Counted from the first letter of the stretch, positions 7,408 through 14,376 are shown. The stretch is DNA of 14,506 nt from Alphaproteobacteria bacterium (GCA_015232485.1 JADFZP010000034.1:1-14506), one strand, 5' to 3'. Notes: generated by a model not told the origin, from the sequence alone. A program made the numbers and translations.

Positions 7408-7864
7408 CGGTGCGGCCGGCGACGGCTGGCGAGGAGGTCACATGAAAGTTGCGTTCGCCACCCACGACATGAAGACGGTCGACGCCCATTTCGGCGGCGC
7501 CCGCACCATGGCCATCTACGAGGTGTCGCCGGCCGGGCACCACTTCCTCGAGGCGGTGCAGTTCGACTCCAAGACCGACGAGAGCGGCCAGCACGACGGC
7601 GAGAACGACCATCTGGGCGCCAAGATCGAGGCCCTGAAGGGCTGCGCCCTGCTGTTCGTCGCGGCGATCGGCGGCCCCGCCGCCGCGCGCGTCGTCAACA
7701 GCCGCATCCACCCGATCAAGGTGCCGGCGCCCGAGCCGATCCCCGAGGTGCTGGCCCGCATCCAGACCATGCTGAACGGCAATCCGCCTCCCTGGATGCG
7801 CAAGATCCTGGCCGCCGACGCCCAAACCGGCGCCATGGACTTTCTCGAAGAGGAGGACCGCTGA
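7385..7864 (+). CDS. nifX: NifX, cofactor carrier of the nif pathway
   Basis: NifX binds the NifB product and the VK-cluster and shuttles them to or from NifEN. The core begins MKVAFATHDMKTVDAHFGGARTMAIYEV, the dinitrogenase-cofactor-binding fold shared by NifX, NifY and the NifB C terminus. Two starts are possible. ATG 7385 (159 aa) follows GGAGGGGAGCC and overlaps nifN by 23 bp; its extra residues, RRLRLIDG followed by GDGW, resemble the short extension before KVAFA in Klebsiella and Azotobacter NifX (156-158 aa). ATG 7442 (140 aa) follows GAGGAGGT and needs no overlap. I prefer 7385 on family length, but this is not settled. The C terminus (PPWMRKIL..., ending FLEEEDR) is typical. The stop is directly adjacent to the next ATG (TGAATG). 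Confidence 0.9.
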   Translation: MRRLRLIDGAAGDGWRGGHMKVAFATHDMKTVDAHFGGARTMAIYEVSPAGHHFLEAVQFDSKTDESGQHDGENDHLGAKIEALKGCALLFVAAIGGPAAARVVNSRIHPIKVPAPEPIPEVLARIQTMLNGNPPPWMRKILAADAQTGAMDFLEEEDR

Positions 7865-8311
7865 ATGAGCGACGACGCGATGGCCCAGCCCTTCGTCAAG
7901 GAACTGGTCAACCAGGTCCGCGCCCACGACACCTTCGGCGCCTGGGGCAAGAAGACCGACGCCGAGGTGATCTCGCCCTACATCGTCGACAAGGAGGCCC
8001 GCAAGGCCCTGCCGATGATGGCCAATCCCGACCCCGACACGATCTGGCGGGTCGAGATGTTCTACAACGCGGTCGCCCTGACCATCGAGCGGCGCTCGGG
8101 CCTGATCGCCCAGCCGATCATGAAGATGCACCACGAGGGCTTCGGCCGCGTGGTGCTGACCGTCGGCCGGCTGGTCGCGGTCTCGAAACATCTGCGCGAC
8201 GTCCATCGCTTCGGCTTCGTCGATCTCGCCAAGCTGAACGAGGCCGGCGAAAAGCTGGTCGTCGAGGCGGTCGACCTGCTGGAACGCTTCCCCGAGGCGG
8301 CGCGCGCCTGA
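7865..8311 (+). CDS. NifX-associated nitrogen fixation protein (DUF269)
   Basis: The 148-aa DUF269 protein belongs to a small family found almost only beside nifX in diazotrophs. Features seen are FVKELVNQVRAHDTFGAWG near the N terminus, WRVEMFYNAVALTIERRSGL in the middle and GFGRVVLTVGRLVAVSKHLRDVHRFGF towards the end. There is no signal peptide, and no cysteines that would suggest a metal site. AGGAGG within the end of nifX serves as its ribosome site. The biochemical role is not established; a helper in cofactor synthesis or in electron flow with the following ferredoxin is inferred from constant gene linkage. Confidence 0.93.
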   Translation: MSDDAMAQPFVKELVNQVRAHDTFGAWGKKTDAEVISPYIVDKEARKALPMMANPDPDTIWRVEMFYNAVALTIERRSGLIAQPIMKMHHEGFGRVVLTVGRLVAVSKHLRDVHRFGFVDLAKLNEAGEKLVVEAVDLLERFPEAARA

Positions 8312-8338
8312 CCCACGATCTTTGAGGAGAAACACACG

Positions 8339-8626
8339 ATGTCCCATCAGGCCCGGAACCGCGGCGGCAATCCCTGGACGCCGGTCTATATCGAGTCCAT
8401 CGACGTCGAGACCTGCATCGGCTGCGGCCGCTGCTACAAGGTCTGCGGCCACGGCGTCCTGACCCTGGTCGGCGTCGACGAGGACGGCGCCTTCGTCACC
8501 GACATGGAGGACGAGGACGAAATCGAGCGCAAGGTGATGATGGTCGCCAAGGGCGACGACTGCATCGGCTGCGGCGCCTGCTCGCGGGTCTGCGCCAAGA
8601 ACTGCCAGGTCCACGCGGCGGCGTAG
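8339..8626 (+). CDS. fdxB: Nif-specific ferredoxin III, 2[4Fe-4S]
   Basis: The 95-aa ferredoxin has two cluster motifs: CIGCGRCYKVC (Cys26, 29, 32, 36) and CIGCGACSRVC (Cys75, 78, 81, 85), with an extra Cys89 in AKNC. The roughly 40-residue spacer between them is acidic (VDEDGAF..DMEDEDE), as in the FdxB / ferredoxin III nif family, and differs from short bacterial ferredoxins. The N terminus (NPWTPVYIESID) is also family-typical. It probably supplies low-potential electrons to cofactor assembly or nitrogenase. AGGAG at 8325-8329 precedes the ATG by 9 bases. It is the last gene of the visible nif operon; only 6 bp separate its stop from the convergent gene and no terminator is visible there. 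Confidence 0.94.
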   Translation: MSHQARNRGGNPWTPVYIESIDVETCIGCGRCYKVCGHGVLTLVGVDEDGAFVTDMEDEDEIERKVMMVAKGDDCIGCGACSRVCAKNCQVHAAA

Positions 8627-8632
8627 GGTGGG

Positions 8633-9622
8633 TCAGCCCGCCCGAGGAAAGCATTTCAGGTGCTCGGGCTCGAACGGTAGCTGGGGCAGCCAGCGGTGAA
8701 CGATCGTCGCCACCGCCTCGGCCTGGGCCAGATCGCGGGGCCGCTTGACGGGATCGCGGTCGGGGTCGTTGGTGCCCATCCACAGCTTGTAGAGCGCGTA
8801 GGCCCGAGGATCGGGGCAGGCCATGGGCACCGGCAGGCCGTCCTCGGCGATCGCCACGCCGTCGAATTTCGGTGCGTGCTGGACCCAGCGCAAATTGCCG
8901 ATCATGGCGGCCTCGAGGTCTCCCGCGGCGAAGGACGAGGTCTCGTCCAGCCAGGGCGGCGTCGGGGTCGCCTTGATCAGATCCACCGCGTAGCCGTCCC
9001 GGTTGACCGCGCTGAACGCCCCCTGTTTGACGAAGCTCCTGTCGACTTCGGCGAGCAGATCGATCAGGCCGCCGACCGGTAGGCCCGAGATCGACAGTCG
9101 CAACTTGGCGCGGGCTTCCATCATCAGGTCGAGGTCGCCGGTCGCGGTCAATTCGCGATCGAGCATCACTCCGGCCGCCGCCTCGTAGGCATGGATCGCG
9201 TGGGTTCCGGTCACGAACACGTTGCGTCCAAGCAGGCCGGCACGGTGCAGACGGCGCAGGATTTTGGCGGCGATGGTCGGCACCCGGCCAAGATAGACCG
9301 CCTTGTTCAGCCTGCCTTGCTCGGACAGGCGCCGGTTCAAGCTCTCGAGCCGCTCCTTCGCCTCGGCCTTGTTGCGCTGAAAGTCCGAGAGTATCCGTTC
9401 GGTCTCGGCGCTCCTGGGGCCGACCGAGACCATCTTCTTCACGCCGGACACGCTGTCGGGGAACATCTTGACGAGGTAGGTATGCCCGCCGACGGTCTTC
9501 CAGGACATGCCGCCCCGATAGCTGTCGCGGCGCCGCGCCGCGTCGACCCAGGCCGCCCAAAGCTGCCTGCTGTCGATCAGCATGCGGCGCTGTTGATCGG
9601 TCATCTCCGTGACTCTGAGCAT
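8633..9622 (-). CDS. GSU2403-family nucleotidyltransferase-fold protein
   Basis: The 329-aa cytoplasmic protein has a basic, helical N-terminal third (residues 1-130, including an Arg/Glu-rich helix at about 75-105). A minimal nucleotidyltransferase-like core follows: GTHAIHAYEAAAG at 139-151 and TGDLDLM at 161-167, the latter carrying the two Asp of the metal-binding D-x-D signature. This matches the nucleotidyltransferase family annotated after Geobacter GSU2403 (NTP_transf_8-like). The target is unknown; relatives of this fold include toxin and abortive-infection enzymes as well as housekeeping ones. The start is uncertain: ATG 9622 lacks a clear Shine-Dalgarno, while ATG 9604 has AGAG 8 bases upstream. 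It is convergent with the nif operon and has its own promoter with an inverted repeat. Confident as a gene, less so for function. Confidence 0.8.
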   Translation of the reverse strand: MLRVTEMTDQQRRMLIDSRQLWAAWVDAARRRDSYRGGMSWKTVGGHTYLVKMFPDSVSGVKKMVSVGPRSAETERILSDFQRNKAEAKERLESLNRRLSEQGRLNKAVYLGRVPTIAAKILRRLHRAGLLGRNVFVTGTHAIHAYEAAAGVMLDRELTATGDLDLMMEARAKLRLSISGLPVGGLIDLLAEVDRSFVKQGAFSAVNRDGYAVDLIKATPTPPWLDETSSFAAGDLEAAMIGNLRWVQHAPKFDGVAIAEDGLPVPMACPDPRAYALYKLWMGTNDPDRDPVKRPRDLAQAEAVATIVHRWLPQLPFEPEHLKCFPRAG

Positions 9623-9630
9623 GGGGGGCG

Positions 9631-9675
9631 CGATTTCTACCGTTTCTCCGATCCTTGATGATTTGGTAGAAATCG
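9631..9675. repeat. Inverted repeat, candidate operator of the nucleotidyltransferase gene
   Basis: CGATTTCTACC (9631-9641) and GGTAGAAATCG (9665-9675) are perfect 11-bp complements separated by 23 bp. On the minus strand the distal arm falls between the candidate -35 and -10, and the proximal arm lies in the early leader. This is the geometry of a repressor operator, or alternatively of a leader hairpin. Confidence 0.6.
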
Positions 9676-9686
9676 TTCCCAGTCAA
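9658..9686 (-). promoter_or_regulatory. Candidate sigma70 promoter of the nucleotidyltransferase gene
   Basis: Reading the minus strand, TTGACT (9686-9681) and AATCAT (9663-9658) are spaced by 17 bp, with five and four of six matches to consensus. The predicted start is near 9651, about 29 nt before the ATG at 9622. It overlaps one arm of the inverted repeat. Confidence 0.42.
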
Positions 9687-9720
9687 GGTCATAGCCTGTG
9701 ATTTTTTTTTGGGGGGCAGC

Positions 9721-9816
9721 ATGACGATCAAGACGGTCCACCAAGCCGTCGAGAAAGCGACGCGGCGACGTAGGCTTGCGAACGCATGCGCCATGCCCCA
9801 TAATCATACCCTGTAG
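9721..9816 (+). pseudogene. Remnant of a DUF433-antitoxin N-terminal segment
   Basis: A 31-codon frame (ATG 9721 to TAG 9816) encodes MTIKTVHQAVEK and then unrelated residues. Its first 36 bases match 30 of 36 bases of 9887-9922, which encode MKVKTVHKAVEN inside the intact antitoxin. The bases before each ATG are also alike (GGGGGGCAGC and GGGGGCGGCC). This looks like a truncated second copy of the antitoxin start, or the trace of a related antitoxin lost by deletion. The rest of the frame has no similarity that I can see and overlaps the promoter of the intact pair. A functional 31-aa peptide is not excluded. Confidence 0.55.
9776..9804 (+). promoter_or_regulatory. Candidate sigma70 promoter of the DUF433/DUF5615 pair
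   Basis: TTGCGA (9776-9781) and CATAAT (9799-9804) are spaced by 17 bp; the -10 has five of six consensus matches. Transcription would start near 9811, leaving a leader of about 30 nt with a GGGGGCGG ribosome site before the ATG at 9842. Confidence 0.5.
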
Positions 9817-9841
9817 AGGGAATTGTTTCTAGGGGGCGGCC

Positions 9842-10435
9842 ATGCGTGCCGATTACAGCCTGACCGAAGCCGCCACCGTCACCGGCATGAAGGTCAAGAC
9901 GGTCCATAAGGCCGTCGAGAACCAGATCGTCGAGGTCGAACGGACGGAGCGCGCCGCCCTTTCCGCCAACGAGTTGCTGTGCCTTCAGCTCGAAGGTGAT
10001 CTGGCCGATTATATGCCGCTGAACGTGCGCCGCCGCGTCATTCGCGACGTCGCTCGCCAGCCCCGCATCGACCGATACCGCGCCAGCGACGTGCTGGTGG
10101 TCGACGTTCGCTTGGCCCGGCGCAGGCTGGCCTCGTCCCTGCGACGGCTGCGACGCGCTCGCCGCGCCGTGATCGTCAATCCTGAAATCATGGGCGGAGA
10201 ACCGGTGTTCAAAGGAACACGGGTGCCGGTTCACGCCGTCGCCGCCATGGTCGATCAGGGCGCCGCCATCGCCGAAATCCTGGCGGGGTATCCTTCCCTG
10301 TCGCAGGAGCAGATCGACCTGGCCGTCATCTATGCGAGCGCCTACCCGCGGCGGGGCCGTCCTCGCAACCAGCCCTGGGCGGACAGGCCGGCGACGCGGT
10401 CGACGAAGGTCGCGTTGAAAGACCTGGGCGATTGA
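9842..10435 (+). CDS. DUF433-domain antitoxin with N-terminal helix-turn-helix
   Basis: The 197-aa protein has a probable DNA-binding N terminus (residues 1-35, YSLTEAATVTGMKVKTVHKAVEN, resembling a helix-turn-helix) and a basic Arg-rich linker at 90-108. A DUF433 domain spans about 109-168, with the family signature NPEIMGGEPVFKGTRVPV and then GYPSLSQEQIDLAV.YA. DUF433 proteins commonly act as VapB-like antitoxins for PIN-type ribonucleases encoded just downstream, and usually repress their own operon. Here the downstream DUF5615 toxin begins within the antitoxin stop codon. The length is greater than that of minimal DUF433 antitoxins (about 75-110 aa), which the added DNA-binding half explains. 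The last 28 residues are basic and variable. Confidence 0.82.
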   Translation: MRADYSLTEAATVTGMKVKTVHKAVENQIVEVERTERAALSANELLCLQLEGDLADYMPLNVRRRVIRDVARQPRIDRYRASDVLVVDVRLARRRLASSLRRLRRARRAVIVNPEIMGGEPVFKGTRVPVHAVAAMVDQGAAIAEILAGYPSLSQEQIDLAVIYASAYPRRGRPRNQPWADRPATRSTKVALKDLGD

Positions 10436-10812
10436 TTCGGTTCCTGATCGACGAATGCCTCCACGCGTCGTTGGTGGAGGTCGCCAATGGCGCCGGCCAC
10501 GAGGCGCACCACGTCGTTCATCTCGGTATGCAGGGTTTGAAAGACCCCGAGGTGATGGAGCGGGTGCGCCTTCATGGGTTCACCCTCGTCACCAACAACG
10601 CCATGGATTTTCGGCGGCTTTACTCTCGTGAACCCATTCACGCGGGCCTCATCATCCTTCTCCCGCAGGTGAGGCCCGCCTTGCAGAGAGCTTTGTTCCG
10701 CGCCGTCTTTGTGCATCTCGGCGGTCGTGACGATCTCATCGACAAGGTCGTCGAAGTTGGTCTGGACGGTGCCGACGTGTTCATCACCGAGCGGGACATG
10801 CCCGCCCGCTAA
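10432..10812 (+). CDS. DUF5615 PIN-like toxin, TTG start
   Basis: The 126-aa putative ribonuclease of the PIN-like DUF5615 family is the probable toxin of the upstream DUF433 antitoxin. The N terminus IRFLIDECLHASL carries the first conserved acidic residues (DE). GFTLVTNNAMDFRRLY contains the later N-x-x-DF motif typical of the family, and HAGLIILLP follows. The start is TTG at 10432, overlapping the antitoxin TGA (TTGA). No ATG lies near the conserved N terminus and no strong Shine-Dalgarno is visible, so translation is probably coupled to the antitoxin and kept low. No frameshift is seen; it looks intact. Confidence 0.8.
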   Translation: MIRFLIDECLHASLVEVANGAGHEAHHVVHLGMQGLKDPEVMERVRLHGFTLVTNNAMDFRRLYSREPIHAGLIILLPQVRPALQRALFRAVFVHLGGRDDLIDKVVEVGLDGADVFITERDMPAR

Positions 10813-11134
10813 TTGGCCGGGCGGGGCCAAGGCCTGCGCCGCTAAGGCGGCTGACGGTCGCCATAGCGTGCCGCACCCCGTCCCTTTCATCTCGTCACCA
10901 CCGATAAATCCGGCCACTTGCACCGACGCGATTCGGCTCAAGCGGGTCCGGCGCGGCCTCCCGGCATTCCCGTGGCCGCGCATCCGCTAAGTACCTTGAC
11001 GAATTCCGCTAAATATGAGACATCCCTAAAGTAACGGATCTCCCTAACCTCCGTGCCTTGACGTCCGCCAGCCAGTCGCGCGGTCTCCGGGAGCGACTCC
11101 GATCTTTGCCGCGCATGCGACGCCGAGAACGAGA
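10813..11134. other. Intergenic region between the toxin gene and sulP
   Basis: These 322 bp hold no gene that I can support. Directly after the toxin stop is a TTGGCC/GGCCAA hairpin (10813-10830) and then a GCCGC/GCGGC hairpin (10838-10851). Neither has a T-tract, so termination is unproven. The right half carries CTAA-containing direct repeats (10983-11047) and a repeated CCTTGACG (10994-11001 and 11056-11063). No good sigma70 or sigma54 promoter for sulP could be assigned. Confidence 0.5.
10983..11047 (+). repeat. Spaced TCC(G)CTAA direct repeats upstream of sulP
   Basis: TCCGCTAA occurs at 10983-10990 and 11005-11012, and TCCCTAA at 11023-11029 and 11041-11047. The CTAA cores are 22, 17 and 18 bp apart. 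This could be a regulator-binding array for the sulP-dabBA operon, but the units are short and may partly be chance. Confidence 0.35.
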
Positions 11135-12880
11135 ATGATGGCCAACATCAAAAGCTTCCTGCCTTTCCTCGCCTGGTTTCCGTACAAGTCGGAGTCCCTT
11201 CGCGCCGATCTGATCGCCGGCATCACGGTGGCCCTGGTGCTGATCCCGCAGTCGATGGCCTATGCGCAATTGGCGGGGCTGCCCGCCTATTACGGGCTTT
11301 ACGCGGCGTTCCTGCCGGTGGCGGTCGCGGCCTTGTTCGGGTCGTCGAAGCAGCTTTCGACCGGGCCGGTGGCGGTGGCGTCGCTGCTGACAGCCTCGGC
11401 GCTGCTGCCCTTCGCGCCGCTGGGCACGCCGGAATTCGTGGGGCTGGCCATCCTGCTGTCGCTGCTGGTCGGCGTGGTGCAGTTCTCGCTGGGCCTGTTC
11501 CGGCTGGGCGTGGTGGTGAACTTCCTGTCGCATCCGGTGATCGTGGGCTTCACCAACGCCGCCGCGATCATCATCGGCCTGTCGCAGTTGTCCAAGGTGT
11601 TCGGCGTCAACATGCCGCGTAGCGAAAGCTTCGTGCAGGACATCCTGGGCGTGATGCGCAACCTGCCCTTGACCCATTTTCCGACTCTGGCCTTCGGCGT
11701 GGTCGCCTTCGCCATCATGTTCGTGATGAAGAAATACCGGCCCAAGCTGCCCAACGTGTTGGTCGCGGTGGGTTTGAGCATCCTGGTGAGCTGGCTGATC
11801 GACTTCAAGGGAATGGGCGGCAGCGTGATCGGCGACATCCCCTCGGGTTTGCCGATGCCGCAGCTTCCGATGATCAACCTGGACATGACGATCAAGCTGC
11901 TGCCCAGCGCATTCATCATTTCGCTGGTCGGCTTCATGGAGGCGATCTCGATCGCCAAGGCGATGGCCGCCAAGACCAAGGACCGCATCGACCCCAATCA
12001 GGAATTGATCGGCCAGGGCATCGCCAACATGGTGGGCAGCCTGACCCAGGCCTATCCGGCCTCGGGCTCGTTCTCGCGCTCGGCGGTCAATCTGGGGGCG
12101 GGGGCGCGCACCGGCATGTCGTCGGTGTTCACGGCGGTGATGGTGCTGGCCACCCTGCTGTTCCTAACCCCAATGCTGCACCACCTGCCGCAGGCGGTGC
12201 TGGCCGCCGTCATCATGATGGCGGTGGTCGGGCTGGTCAATTTCAAGGCGGTGCGCCACGCTTGGCACGCCAACAAGCACGACGGCGTCGCGGCGGTGGT
12301 GACCTTCTGCGCGACGATGGCCTTCGCGCCGCATCTCGACAAGGGCATCCTGGTCGGCGCCCTGTTGGCGATCGGGCTGTTCCTTTATCGCACCATGCAT
12401 CCGCGGGTCGCCCATCTCGGCCGGTTCGAGGACGGCACGCTGCGCGATCTCGCCGTGCATCCGCATCTGCCGACCGATCCGCGCATCATCGTGCTGCGCT
12501 TCGATGGCCAGCTTTATTTCGCCAATGTCTCGTTCTTCGAAGACATCCTGCTGGCCGCCGTGTCCGAGAAGCCGGACGCCGAGTTCGTCCTGGTGGTCGG
12601 GGACGGCATCAATCAGCTCGACGCGTCGGGCGAGGAGGTCATCCACCACCTCGTCGAACGGCTGCGCGAGAACGGGATCACGCTTGTGTTTTCGGGCCTG
12701 AAGCGGCAGGTTCTGCAGGTCATGCACCACACCGGACTTTTCGATCTGATCGGCCGGACCAACCTGTTCGCCACCGAGGACATGGCGCTGGCCGACATCT
12801 ATGGCCGCATGGGTCCCGAGGGGGCCTTCTGCCCGCTGCTCGCCCCGCAGGAAAAGCCCCTGGCGGAGACCGATCGGTGA
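11135..12880 (+). CDS. SulP-family anion transporter with C-terminal STAS domain
   Basis: The 581-aa inner-membrane SulP (SLC26-like) transporter may carry sulfate or bicarbonate; the sequence alone does not fix the substrate. The family signature PQSMAYAQLAGLPAYYGLYA is at about 38-58, GFMEAISIAKAMA at about 266-278 and GSFSRSAVN at about 311-319. There are some 10-14 membrane segments up to residue 420, then a cytoplasmic STAS domain at about 448-560 (RIIVLRFDGQLYFAN...). Start codons ATG 11135 and 11138 are adjacent, with only a weak GAGAACGAG ribosome site. The gene is followed after 28 bp by a NuoM-like protein and then DabA, a context that favours dissolved inorganic carbon over sulfate (inference). 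Confidence 0.92.
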   Translation: MMANIKSFLPFLAWFPYKSESLRADLIAGITVALVLIPQSMAYAQLAGLPAYYGLYAAFLPVAVAALFGSSKQLSTGPVAVASLLTASALLPFAPLGTPEFVGLAILLSLLVGVVQFSLGLFRLGVVVNFLSHPVIVGFTNAAAIIIGLSQLSKVFGVNMPRSESFVQDILGVMRNLPLTHFPTLAFGVVAFAIMFVMKKYRPKLPNVLVAVGLSILVSWLIDFKGMGGSVIGDIPSGLPMPQLPMINLDMTIKLLPSAFIISLVGFMEAISIAKAMAAKTKDRIDPNQELIGQGIANMVGSLTQAYPASGSFSRSAVNLGAGARTGMSSVFTAVMVLATLLFLTPMLHHLPQAVLAAVIMMAVVGLVNFKAVRHAWHANKHDGVAAVVTFCATMAFAPHLDKGILVGALLAIGLFLYRTMHPRVAHLGRFEDGTLRDLAVHPHLPTDPRIIVLRFDGQLYFANVSFFEDILLAAVSEKPDAEFVLVVGDGINQLDASGEEVIHHLVERLRENGITLVFSGLKRQVLQVMHHTGLFDLIGRTNLFATEDMALADIYGRMGPEGAFCPLLAPQEKPLAETDR

Positions 12881-12908
12881 CGGATCCCGAGCCTTCCAGG
12901 CGGGGCCG

Positions 12909-14375
12909 ATGCCCAGCCTGACCATCCTTCTTCTTATTCCATTCGCCGGGGCGATCATTGCCTCCCTGCTGTCCGGCCGGCGGCCGGCGGTGCCGCGCAC
13001 CGTCGCGCTGATCGCCTCGGGCGCGGCGCTGTTGTTCGCCTGGAGCCTGTGGTTCCGCTTCGACGGCTCGCAAGCGGGTATGCAGTTTCTCGAAAAGACC
13101 GCCTGGCACCCGCGGCTGGGCAGTTATTACGCGGTGGGGGTCGACGGCTTCTCGTTCCCCATGGTGCTGTTGGCGACGCTGCTCAATTTCGTGGCGCTGC
13201 TCGCCTCGTATGGCATCAAGGAGAAGGTGAAGGGCTATTACGTTTCGATGCTGCTGTTGGAGACGGCGATGCTGGGCGTGTTCGTCGCCCAGGACTGGTC
13301 GCTGTTCTACGTGTTCTGGGAACTGACGCTGCTGCCGCTGTTCTTCCTGATCAATCGCTGGGGCGGGGCGCGGCGCGATCACGCGGCGCTCAATTTCGTC
13401 CTTTATACGATGGGCGGGTCGGTGTTCATGCTGATCAGCCTGCTGCTGGCCTTCGACGCGGCCGGCGCGCACAGCTTCGCGATGGCCGAGATGGCCGCCG
13501 GCTTGAACAAGCTGCCGGCCGAGGCGCAGGTTCTGATCTTTCTGGGATTCCTGATCGGCTTCGGCGTCAAGATGCCGATCGTCCCGATGCATGGCTGGCT
13601 GCCGCTCGCCGATGTCGAGGCGCCCAGCCCGGTGGGCATCCTGCTGTCGGGCGTCTTGGTCAAGATGGGCTGCTACGGCCTGATCCGCGCCGCCGCCACG
13701 CTGCCCGGCGCGGTGATGCTGCTGCAAGACACCCTGGCGGCGCTGGCCCTGGTCACCCTGCTTTACGGCGCGGTGCTGGCTTGGCGGCAAAGCGATCTGA
13801 TGATGATGATCGCCTATTCCTCGATTAGCCACATGGGCGTGGTGCTGCTGGGCATCGCCGCCTTGAACGTCGCCGGGCTGACCGGCGCGATGATGCAAAT
13901 GTTGGCGCATGGTCTGGTGGCGGGCTCGTTGTTCCTGCTGATCGGGCTGCTTTATCAGCGCACCGGCACGCGCGAGGTCGGCCATTACAGTTCGCTGGTT
14001 CGGGTGGCGCCGCGCTTCGCCTTCTTCACCTCGCTGGCCTTCGTGGCGGCGGTGGGCATGCCCGGCACAGCCGGATTCGTCGCCGAGTTGCACGCCATCA
14101 TCGGCGGCTTCCAGGCGTGGGGCTGGGTGGTGGTGCTGCTGGGCGTGGCGATGATGATCGGCGCCGCCTATTCGGTGCGCACGATCGGCAGGCTGTTCAC
14201 CGGCCCGGTGCGGGCGGGCATGGAGGGAGTCGAGGATCTGCGCCGCATGGAGATGGCGGCGGCCGGATTGCTGGCGGTCGGCGTGGTGTTCCTTGGCGTG
14301 GTGCCGGCTCCGGCGCTCGACCTGATGTCGGGCTCGGTGGCGCGGATGAGCGCCGCCTTCGTCTTGCGGCCGTGA
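12909..14375 (+). CDS. dabB: NuoM/MrpD-like proton-channel protein, candidate DabB
   Basis: The 488-aa multi-spanning membrane protein belongs to the proton-conducting transporter family (complex I NuoL/M/N, Mrp antiporters). It looks NuoM-like: VGVDGFSFPMVLL at 77-88, WELTLLPLFFLI at 137-148 with Glu138, KMPIVPMHGWLPLADVEAPSP at 221-241 with Lys221, Lys252 in VKMGCYGLIR, and Glu393 in VAELHA. The acidic and basic residues of the proton path are thus present. No other complex I genes are visible here, and the next gene, one base after the stop, encodes DUF2309/DabA. In DabAB systems a membrane protein of this family energises DabA, which hydrates CO2 to bicarbonate. I chose ATG 12909 after AGGCGGGG; the frame extends upstream into sulP but those residues are not membrane-like. 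Confidence 0.86.
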   Translation: MPSLTILLLIPFAGAIIASLLSGRRPAVPRTVALIASGAALLFAWSLWFRFDGSQAGMQFLEKTAWHPRLGSYYAVGVDGFSFPMVLLATLLNFVALLASYGIKEKVKGYYVSMLLLETAMLGVFVAQDWSLFYVFWELTLLPLFFLINRWGGARRDHAALNFVLYTMGGSVFMLISLLLAFDAAGAHSFAMAEMAAGLNKLPAEAQVLIFLGFLIGFGVKMPIVPMHGWLPLADVEAPSPVGILLSGVLVKMGCYGLIRAAATLPGAVMLLQDTLAALALVTLLYGAVLAWRQSDLMMMIAYSSISHMGVVLLGIAALNVAGLTGAMMQMLAHGLVAGSLFLLIGLLYQRTGTREVGHYSSLVRVAPRFAFFTSLAFVAAVGMPGTAGFVAELHAIIGGFQAWGWVVVLLGVAMMIGAAYSVRTIGRLFTGPVRAGMEGVEDLRRMEMAAAGLLAVGVVFLGVVPAPALDLMSGSVARMSAAFVLRP

Positions 14376-14376
14376 C

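Noticed and set aside
10813..10851. Two hairpins after the toxin gene as an intrinsic terminator
   Set aside because: Neither is followed by a T-tract; they were kept only as a note within the intergenic region.
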